64,000 bases of DNA from Ianthella basta (Eukaryota; Porifera; Demospongiae; Verongiida; Ianthellidae). The stretch covers positions 421,501-485,500 of the forward strand of contig OZ025869.1 of the NCBI GenBank assembly GCA_964019415.1. Reading direction: 5' to 3'. The translations under genes were made by a program, and so were the position numbers. Below, piece by piece: positions 56,061 to 64,000 of this stretch. How positions within the stretch are numbered: position 1 is the first letter of the stretch; each line of letters starts with the position of its first letter. Under the pieces are notes generated by a model. That model was not told the DNA's origin. It saw only the letters and a list, made by a program, of their open reading frames with translations, and ran no database searches.

Positions 56061-57099
56061 ACATCACATTCCATTGTATACTCCCTCCTTAATGTCTCCT
56101 TCCTGTCTTCCTGCCTGAGACCTCAGTTACCGTAGAGACTATACCCAACTGATCCTCCCTGCACTCCACCCATCACCCCTCACTGCATGTTCCCCACCAT
56201 ACATGTACACATGTAAAGCACCAACTGTACTACTATGTGTACTACTAGTTGCCTTGTATGTACAAGGGCAGGAGTTACTTAATAGACAGTTGAGTTGATG
56301 CATGCACTGTTGGAAACTTGGAGTGACGAACACACTACTAGTTGGTGTGAATTGATGAATACTAGTTGGTGTGAATTGATGAATACAGGGCGCACACCAG
56401 ATTCCAGTGCACTGCCACACCATGTTACATGGTGTGACTGCCTCTCATAAACTAAATACCATGTCATAGAAACTGTATAAGAATTGTATACATGCAATGT
56501 GGACCTGTTGTTTGAGTGAGGAACATGTATTCAGCAACTTGACTAAGAAACATGTGCCCACCTCCACTGGTAAACAAAACTGTTGACTCTCACGTAATAT
56601 GTTTCCTAACAACAAACTGAGTTATTTCTTCAGCTGCCTCAACTATATAGGAAATACTCAAATGTGCATTCAGTTCACAGTTCAGGAAACACAGCATAAA
56701 CTATAGCTGTATACAGCAACCTATGCTATTTCATTTTCGACCAGGAAACCACCTATGCACAACTGTACTTGTGTATTACCAGTTTGTAACATAGCTACAG
56801 TACCTGGTATCCACTGCATTCACGTGAACAACAATGAGAGACTGTATGGAATGCAGGAAACGTTTTGCTGTGTGTACGTACACTAGCTGCAACTTTCCAT
56901 TCTCTTAAACCTTTGTTAGCATGACAATCACAGTGAGTTTGTGGTCCCAAATCATTTGTGAAAGGTCTGAAGTGGTGTCGGGAGTGGGACCTTGGAGTGA
57001 AACTGTTGACGCACTTCGTAAACCTTGCTGTGAACATCACTTGTTGCAAGAACTCACGGATCTAGTTTTAAAATGTGTGTGTGCATGCAGGCATGTGTG
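56061..57099. repeat. Duplicated block shared with 60755-61290
   Basis: 56300-56900 matches 60755-61290 in order (TTGGTGTGAATTGATGA, CACACCAGATTCCAGTGC, CAACAATGAGAGACTGTAT). A 29-bp unit is tandemly doubled at 56340-56390. No gene. Confidence 0.65.
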
Positions 57100-57246
57100 C
57101 GTGCATGCATGAGTGCATGCTTGTATGCGTGCATGAGTGCATGCTTGTGTGCATGCATGAGTGCATGCTTGTGTGCATGCATGAGTGCATGCTTGTGTGC
57201 ATGCATGAGTGCATGCTTGTGTGCATGCATGAGTGCATGTGCGTGC
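57100..57246. repeat. 24-bp minisatellite
   Basis: About six copies of GAGTGCATGCTTGTGTGCAT-type 24-bp units, rich in GCATGC palindromes. Open on both strands, reading CACMSACL repeats; not a gene. Confidence 0.9.
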
Positions 57247-57308
57247 ATGTGCGTGCATGAGTGCGTGCGTGCATGCATGCATGCATTCGTGCATGCGTGT
57301 GTGTATGT

Positions 57309-57874
57309 ACCTGGTGTTTTAGGACTGTTACTAGACCTTTCTTTAGCATTAGCTCGAAGCCATGCCCACAGCATATAATGTGTTAGCCATATATGGAGTC
57401 ACAGGGTTAAGGTACAGCTACGGTTAAGCTTGTACTGATGAGGACTGAAGTCCATTAACGATCTGCACATGACCACTACACAATTCCCTGTAACACAAAT
57501 GGCTTTAGCGTCAACTTTCCCATGTAATCGATGTACACTCTATTTCTTCAGGTCCCACCCTCCATTGCTACTTGTGTTAACTATCCCTTGTGATATGTGA
57601 ACAGTACACAAGTAAGGATTAGCCTTGTACCAAGGCACTTTTCATTAATTGCATGGAAAAGGAAAAGGGCTCTGGTATACCACTGTTTTGCTGATGTCAT
57701 GCTTCCATAAGATGACAGTTACAGCGCAATTTAACATCTGTGAGGCTTTGTACTGCTGCATCCACTTGGTGGAGGTTGGCAAGCTTACAATTTGGTCTGT
57801 TCCAGCTATGCCCATTTCCCTCACAGCAGTTCTTTTCACGGACCTTCTGCATTCACTTCATATCTTTATATAGC
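57309..57874. repeat. Duplicated block shared with 37020-37450
   Basis: The same order as the 37 kb copy, again directly after a TG-rich minisatellite. No gene. Confidence 0.65.
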
Positions 57875-58555
57875 TACAGGAAAGAGAATGCAGTGCACTT
57901 TCTTTTGGCCATCGCTACTGCAGCAGGGACTCCAGTCACCATGTGTCGGCTTCGTTTGGTTCATACCTAATGCATGAACCTCAGATGCTGAAGAGTGCCA
58001 ATGTGTATTTCAGACCCAGCTAAATTCCATTTGAACCCAGCCTCCATTTTAGACCAGGCCTGTATTGGTTGATTCATTTTCAGCTACTGCTGTAATTGGC
58101 CAAAGGCATAATGAATATATCATAATGGATAAATCATGCAGTAAGCTTTGAGCTTGGAGCTCCTTACTGAGAGCATAAAGGAAATGCCTGCTTTCTTTAT
58201 GCAAGAGGCTCCCAAAGCCTGTACTGAAATATTTAATGGCAGCATGCAGCATGATGTTAAACACTAAATACAGAATGTGATAGTTAAAATTTAGTTACAC
58301 ATCTCCTTTCTGTGGGAGCACTCTAAAAGTTGTTTCATACATGTTATGCAAACTTGGTTCACTAGGAGATGTTTCGTTAGGTACCCTTTTGTAGCTACAT
58401 AGATAATCACATTTGGTCGTGTCCCAGACTTATACATACCATTATAGCAAAATCCATAACATTGTAGCATAGTACACACAAGCAATGTAGTGAGATAGTA
58501 GTGATGGAAATGGTTCATCGACGCCTCTGTGTTTGTTTGCATGTTGTATACACAC

Positions 58556-59208
58556 TAGTCTCACGTAGCTCAGACCCTTTCCTCCATTTCTACTGTTGCA
58601 TAATAGGGAGGAAAGGGTCTGGGAGTTTTCCTAAGCATAAGCTGTTTCACCCATGCACTGCCACTGTTCACTTAACACCTTTGTTGGATTATAATTCAGA
58701 GGTGTTGATTAGGTGTTACACGATGCGTGTGCACGTCTATACAGCAACAAAGACTGAGATGGCAAACTGCTACTTCTGTAAACAACTGCAAACGGTGACA
58801 GATGTATTTTCTGGTCTTCCCTGCACTCGCTCAATGACAAGGGCATCAATCTGTAAATAGTGATTTACTGTAGCCAGTAGGAAGCGATACGAAAATATCA
58901 CGACCATTGATGATTTCTAAGATGGCTTGCATCTGCTCTGGCTTTAGATCTTGGAACCCTGCTTCGGCCATTGCCACACGCACTAACGCGGTATTATGGT
59001 CTCGTTCCACTTCGTCTTTGCTCACTCCAACACTTGCTGCCATTTTCGATGACTCGCTTATGACAACTGTGGTACCACATCAAAGAGGTCTTATATTCAC
59101 ACCTTGTCCATCTTTCCACAGACTTTGAACAGTTACTGAACTTACAGGCCTATCCACCTAGTTATTGCACAATAACAAAAAGGAATAGGTCTAGGCTACA
59201 TGAGACTA
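58556..59208. mobile_element. TAGTCT-family TIR element carrying a RecQ-like exon, copy 2
   Basis: Left end TAGTCTCACGTAGCTCAGAC, inverted right end GTCTAGGCTACATGAGACTA. It is the duplicate of 27829-28437 inside the larger segmental duplication. Hairpins of the CCCTTTCC...GGAAAGGG type sit just inside the left end. Confidence 0.6.
58846..59043 (-). pseudogene. RecQ-like helicase N-terminal fragment
   Basis: 65 codons on the minus strand: MAASVGVSKDEVERDHNTAL, then FQDLKPEQMQAILEIINGRD and FVSLPTGYSKS. This matches the start of RecQ-type DNA helicases (LKPEQ-x-AI, GRDVFVSLPTGYGKS) up to the Walker A loop. Gly of the P-loop GKS triad is replaced (TGYSKS), and the frame ends a few codons later. 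It lies inside a TIR element, so it is probably a captured exon. Confidence 0.65.
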
Positions 59209-59688
59209 TATATATGCATGTTCATTTGTGTATGGTTTTGTATGCATAAGTCGCCTTCACATGTGTGTTTGTATTGTTCATCTTCGTATGTATACCTGCC
59301 TCTACAACTGTGAACTACTGCATTCATCTCACACACAAACACTGAGAATCCATGCATTGTAATGACATCATTCCACATAGTGGCTAATGATGTCATATGC
59401 TGTCAATTGGCCAACATTCCATTCAGAGAATGGCTGGCATCCCATGCACTCATGTGGACTGACCAATCAAATACAACAGAATTGTACACAACTACTGCCA
59501 TACTGACATTGTACAATGCCATGTATGTACCTACTGTACGTAAGTGCTCCAGTTGTACTAGAAGTCCACAGCTCCTATTGAGCTCAATGGTAATACCTAC
59601 AGGCCTATACATGTACAATACTGGAAACTCTGTTCAGTAGCACACAAACTAAAACTAGAGAGTTCCACTGCTTCTATGGTCCTCCACT
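59209..59688. repeat. 3' flank and UTR of B5
   Basis: Family B downstream block; closest to the 28970-29258 copy, with a short deletion near 59502. Confidence 0.75.
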
Positions 59689-60604
59689 CTACTTGGTGCA
59701 CACAACGCAGGACAGCTCTTTTATCTGGTCATAGTTGGGGCATGGAAGGCCTGCGCTACCGCAGTCAGCCTCAACGTGGTACAGATGAGCACCAGCCGTG
59801 TTAGCTGCCCTTCCTATTACTGTTTCAGGAGTCTTGTCCAGGCAGATGAACATGGATCGGCGATGGGGATAGCGTTCAGACATCAGCCACCCGCTGTACT
59901 CCACTGCCCATGTATCAGGGCAGGTGTATCTTCCTGGGATCATGATCTGCTTGGAACGAGAGGACACTTCACACACAGCACAAGGGGCATTGTGTTCAAG
60001 CAAATAAGTCAGAGCTTGTCCACTTCTGGTTTCATATTCCACACCATACAAAACACTATCACCTAAGTTTCTAGTGGTAGCTTCAGGGTGGTACTCAGCA
60101 TCATCTCCACTTGCTGCACAGATGTAGTTGGCTCCCCCACCCTGGTGTGTATAGTGACTGCCTGCAGTGAGGCCTTCATAAACTAGCTCAGTTCCAGTAA
60201 CATTCGGGCACACTGTCCTCCCCCAGCGAATGTAAGTCGTTCCTCCTGAGGCCGGTCCAGGAAGGCCCTGTTCACCAGGTGGTCCAGCAACACCATCTGG
60301 CCCATCAGCTCCAGGTGCTGCAATGGTTGGTAGTGTTTCATTAGTGCATTCAACAAGCAGCAGCTTTGTCTAAATGGCATCACAATGGTAGTACGTAATT
60401 GTCCAGCTTACCTCCTGGAGGGCCCACAGGTCCAGACAAGCCGTCACGACCATCCCTCCCTGGTTGCCCTGGTAACCCATCTCTTCCAGGCAGTCCAGGG
60501 AGGGAGGAGGTAGAGCTGCTCTCTGCTTCCACTCCGAAGTGGAGGAGGAGAAAGATGGTGCCAAACAGGGCAAGGTTCATGACATTGAAACTGTTCATTC
60601 TCAT
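59689..60604 (-). CDS. Family B5: short-chain (C4-type) collagen
   Basis: Exon 1 is 60604-60412 and exon 2 is 60317-59689, giving 273 residues. The 94-bp intron (60411-60318) has GTAAGC/CAG ends. The signal peptide reads TIFLLLHFGVEA. The cysteine after SSST is replaced by Ser (TSSLPG instead of TCSLPG), so a Cys conserved just before the helix in B1, B2 and B4 is absent here. Gly-X-Y triplets and the C-terminal domain are otherwise complete. It is most similar to B2, consistent with the shared segmental duplication. It faces A4. Confidence 0.93.
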
Positions 60605-60674
60605 TCCTTCAATATACGTTACTTAAGTTTGTTTCTCACCAATCCGGCTGCTGGAGTGTTGCAAATAGCACATC

Positions 60675-60682
60675 CTTTTATA
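60675..60682 (-). promoter_or_regulatory. TATA box of B5
   Basis: TATAAAAG on the minus strand. The CATTCCA box of the other three promoters is interrupted here by an extra base (CATTCTCACAG at about 60726). Confidence 0.65.
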
Positions 60683-60754
60683 CCTTTTCTACCTCTGATC
60701 TCACACACACATCACACGTGCATCACATTCTCACAGACTCCTCCCCTCCCAACA

Positions 60755-61585
60755 CTGTTAGAAACTTGAAGTGATGATCACAGTATTAATTGGTGTGAAT
60801 TGATAACTGCAGGGAGCACACCAGATTCCAGTGCGACTGCCATGCCTAAGCTTAGTACCATGTCATATAAACTGTATAAGAATTGTGTACATGCAATGTG
60901 GACCTGTTGTTTTGAGTGTGGAAACATGTATTCAGCAACTTGAATGTGAAATGTGCTCATCTGCACTGATAAAAATAAAATATAACTGTTGACTCGATCT
61001 CACGTAACATGTTTCCTAAGCAACAAACTAAGTTATTTCTTCAAATGCTCTCAACTAGGTAGCACTTGAATTACTTTCAGTTCACGGTTTAGAAAACACA
61101 GCCTAAACTGTGCCATTTCAGCTTCGACCAGGAAACCACCTACGCACAACTTTACTTGTGTATTACCGGTTTGTAGCATACATATACACAACATTCATGT
61201 GAACAACAATGTGGGACTGTATAGAATGCAAGAAAAGATTAACTGTGTGTACGTGCACTAGCTGCAACTTTCCATTTTCATAAACAGAGGTTGTTACACC
61301 AGTTTACATAGTAACATGTGTCAACTTGAAGCCCAAGCAATGGTCCCACCATTAATTCATTGCATCAGTGCATTGTGTGTGTGTTGTGCACCGGCCAATG
61401 AGTTATTCATAGCTGTCTGTGCACGTGAACCCTTTGGAGACATTGTCCATGTACATGTACCATCATGGAGGTTGTCACATCTGTTTACACAGTGCCATGT
61501 ACAGTGTGTTGTTTGTATATAGTTGTACATGTCACATACATGTGTACATGATGTGTGTGTGTGTGTGTACCTGTGTTGTGTGTAG
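60755..61585. repeat. Upstream flank of B5, shared with 56300-56900
   Basis: See 56061-57099. 61450-61585 is intron-like sequence that also precedes the exon at 25193. Confidence 0.6.
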
Positions 61586-61938
61586 GACTTTGCAGTACAC
61601 AGCTGGGACCCCAAGGTGCAATTGGCCTTTGACACTCAAGTGGGAGTGACCCCACGGAGGATAGAGATTGAGAGGTGAGGGGAGGGGGAGTAGGTGTGCG
61701 TGCTGGTGTGTGTGCTTGATCTCAAGTAATGTTGTTCTTCAACATGTTCCTCACTGTCCCTTACTGCCCCTTCCCATCTCTCTTCAGATTCAAGAGGGAC
61801 TATGCCCAACAGCACATCCCAGTCCTCCTCTCCTCCAGAGGAGTGGACCCCTCCTTCATCATACCCAAGGCGCACAGGGAGGGGAGGGGAGGGGCGGGGC
61901 AGGAGGAGGGGACAGAGTGGACCATTTCAGCAAGCAAG
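61586..61938 (+). CDS. Two-exon copy of the unknown module
   Basis: Exon 61586-61674 (DFAVHSWDPKVQLAFD to TPRRIEIER) and exon 61788-61938 (FKRDYAQQHIPVLLSSRGVD, then a Gly/Glu-rich tail ending ISASK) have canonical acceptors and donors (GTGAGG, GTAACC). The frame crosses the junction without a stop. The two upstream exons present at 24813-25090 are not found here. It is probably a partial duplicate. The intact GTAACC donor shows that the ancestral gene continued beyond this exon. Confidence 0.5.
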
Positions 61939-62840
61939 GTAACCCATCTCGTGAGCATTTCTGCAATTCTTAGTGGTCCACTTGGGGGGTGGAGGGTTGA
62001 CATAATTACCCCACTAGCTATAAGATTGCCTGGAGAGCAAAAAGTATATTTCACCAAAATTGAATAATCTGTAGCCTGCAGCTACGTACATTAATGAAAC
62101 GTTGGCTCTGTAGGAAATACAAGTATAGCTAATTTAATTGCACACAAAGATGATTAGCCCTGATGCTGCAAGTGCTGTTAGGATTTGTCTGCATACGAGG
62201 ACAAAAATTTCAGTCAAGGGTGCACTTCAAGGTGATAATGCTACATTAATTGGACATGTTGGTCAACCTTTCTCTTTAGTGGCCGTTTTTCCTCCTGTTT
62301 GTTTCAGAGATAAATTAATTGCAGTGCTTGGCAGAAAAGGTTAAAATGTACTACAGGTGTACTATGAATACAGGCCTAGGTATATGGTCATATCTTACAG
62401 CTAAGGTCGTGTCAGTAACAGGTTCTGTAACCAGTTCACGTACTCTGCAAGTCAGTCTGTGAAGGTCCAGCTGAAGTGAAAGCCACGATCGAGTGTGTGC
62501 ACTAGAGTGAAGAAGCCCCTACCATAAATAAGGTGCTGTTGGGGTACCTATGAAATAACCCAAAAGTGGGACATTTCACACTGTAAATCTTTAAGGTATG
62601 GTATGATACATGAACATGCATAACATATATCTGTATAAAATGTCTAGCTCTATAGTAACACTGAATAATTCCATTGTAGGTATTCATAAAAACTTGTCTA
62701 AAAATGTGAAAGTGATTCCCAAATACTGGTACCGGTATGGGCGCTGCCTAAAAACAGTCGGTAGGAACATCTAAATGTTTCACAGTAAGAACATGTTTTG
62801 ATCTTGCATGGACTCCGTATACCTAATCTTGTCAATCAAC
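61939..62840. repeat. Flank shared with 25556-27139
   Basis: Same order of blocks as downstream of 25555, but without the 826-bp TIR element. This is the pre-insertion state of that site. Confidence 0.7.
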
Positions 62841-62844
62841 AAGT

Positions 62845-62935
62845 AGCCTCGTCCCCAGGCCATCCGCGATAATTAGCATGGGCGGGAAAGACGGCCTGGT
62901 ATACACTGTTTGTGCATGCGCAAATTTTCCCGGCC
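62845..62935. repeat. Hairpin repeat, TAGCCTCGTCCCCAGGCC type
   Basis: CCCAGGCC and GGCCTGG arms separated by a purine-rich stretch. Related copies are at about 37388-37435 and 57627-57680. It immediately precedes a RecQ-like first exon. Confidence 0.55.
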
Positions 62936-62996
62936 CCAAAGTAGGGGAACAGAAACTGACACATCCGTATATTATCCGTAAAAGTCAACTACAGTA

Positions 62997-63134
62997 ATGG
63001 CTACTGCGCAGGTTACAAAGGACAGGCTATTCACTGACGCTCTGTTGTACGCTCTTTCTTGCGTTGGACTTTCTAGTATTGTGCTCAAGCAAGAACAGCT
63101 GACTGCTATTCGTTATCTCTACCAACGGAAGGAC
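62997..63134 (+). CDS. First exon of a RecQ-like helicase gene (partial)
   Basis: 46 codons from ATG 62997: MATAQVTKDRLFTDALLYAL, then LKQEQLTAIRYLYQRKD, ending in phase 0 at a GTACAC donor. The LKQEQ-x-x-AI signature followed by (K/R)DV is the segment before the Walker A loop in RecQ-type helicases. The P-loop exon (expected F-x-x-LPTGxGKS) is not visible before the window ends, so the gene would continue beyond 64000 or is truncated. It differs in sequence from the fragment at 58846, so it is a separate family member. Confidence 0.45.
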
Positions 63135-63339
63135 GTACACACATGCACACATGTATGTATGTATGTATATAACAGCACACACAAGTATACCACATGAACT
63201 GGCACTAATACATACACTGTTGTGGGTGTATATACGTACATTTATACACAAATGTGCACTGCAAGTACAGTATGCACATGGTTGCACATGCTGTACATGC
63301 TGTACTGAAATAAGCAAACAGTATTATATTCAAACAGGC

Positions 63340-63370
<31 letters not shown>

Positions 63371-64000
63371 TATACATGCATGTGGCAATATTATGTGTTG
63401 CACTTTTGTAGTTGAGAGTAACTGTACATGTGTGGTCATGTCCCAGACTACACTTGTACCACAGGTGGAGGGCATGTTGTTGTAGTGGTACATTCCACCA
63501 TTCCTGGCAGCGAGTTGCTACAGTTGGTTGTATGTGCCATGAATCTGGCAGTACAGTATAAACTGACCAATCAAATGAGCCGTGGCTGATGATGCATTTA
63601 ACGACTTATGCATCTATGTAGTTGGTCTTTACAGTTACAGTATGTGACTGGAGGGGGGCAGTTGTAACATTCAGTTCTAACTACATACATATGCACATCC
63701 ACACACTGTCTACTATCTGTGCATGTGTCAGTCTCCACCTTCTCACAACCAACTGTTAACCAGTTTTGAAACCATTCTGAAGTCAGTCCACCTCAATCAC
63801 AGTTACATGGGCCAAAAGTGTTTGATGTCAAAGATTAAATTACAAATTGTTGTTTGTCCACTACGTGTGCTGATGTGTAGATATGTCTCAGGTATACACC
63901 TCTTGTCTCTGTTATTGGATTGCTGTCACTGTAATACTGTGTGTGTGATTTAATTATGTGACAGCAGATGAGTTGATGCATGTACACATTTCAGAGCTAG
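63135..64000. other. No further exon recognised
   Basis: Contains a (TATG)n tract at about 63340-63370, a block similar to 35770-35880, and short unsupported frames. If the RecQ-like gene is real, this is its first intron. Confidence 0.45.

Overview
The window looks like nuclear DNA of a demosponge. The clearest evidence is a family of minus-strand genes encoding short-chain (spongin-type) collagens. They have a signal peptide, about 17 Gly-X-Y triplets and a ~180-residue Cys-containing C-terminal domain that I recognise as the one in the freshwater-sponge short-chain collagen C4. Spliceosomal introns, TATA boxes, long TG microsatellites and animal-type transposons agree with a metazoan source. 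There are no tRNA or rRNA genes, and no bacterial features.

The backbone is a two-gene convergent module repeated four times. A plus-strand single-exon gene for a secreted collagen-like protein (family A: 10 Gly-X-Y triplets, Thr/Pro linker, a fibrinogen-like start and an uncharacterised C-terminal domain) faces a minus-strand two-exon C4-type collagen (family B). Family A copies start at 844, 14786, 39165 and 52086. Family B copies start at 6998, 30172, 47670 and 60604. Two family A copies are intact (14786, 39165). The copy at 844 has a 2-nt deletion and the copy at 52086 has two in-frame stops. All four main family B copies are intact. Further broken B copies lie at 32.1-33.6 kb and, inverted, at 34.2-35.2 kb. 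A B-type promoter without a gene lies near 55.9 kb. Upstream of each B gene is one copy of a short plus-strand exon module of unknown identity, whose fullest copy is at 24.8-25.6 kb.

Promoters are conserved within each family. Every A copy has the palindromic MEF2-type box CTAAAAATAG 31-34 bp upstream of a TATAAAAG box. Every B copy has TATAAAAG, and three of four have CATTCCA (a TEAD/MCAT-type box) at a fixed distance of 44 bp. The arrangement suggests coordinated production of two extracellular-matrix proteins, although that is inference.

Mobile DNA explains most irregular spacing. A 5.2-kb LTR retrotransposon (18982-24163) with indistinguishable LTRs has a Gypsy-type reverse transcriptase but integrase upstream of it, the order of the Gmr1 group. 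A 5'-truncated LINE carrying a restriction-like endonuclease sits at 16.7-18.1 kb. There are also Helitron-like, pogo-like, 5-bp-TSD and 9-bp-TSD TIR elements. Two short elements (31694-31885, 45871-46021) have 12-13 bp target duplications and hammerhead-ribozyme-like cores. Between 9.9 and 14.5 kb lies a degenerate tandem array of 0.8-1.3 kb units. The rest is duplicated flank, minisatellites and sequence in which I recognise nothing.
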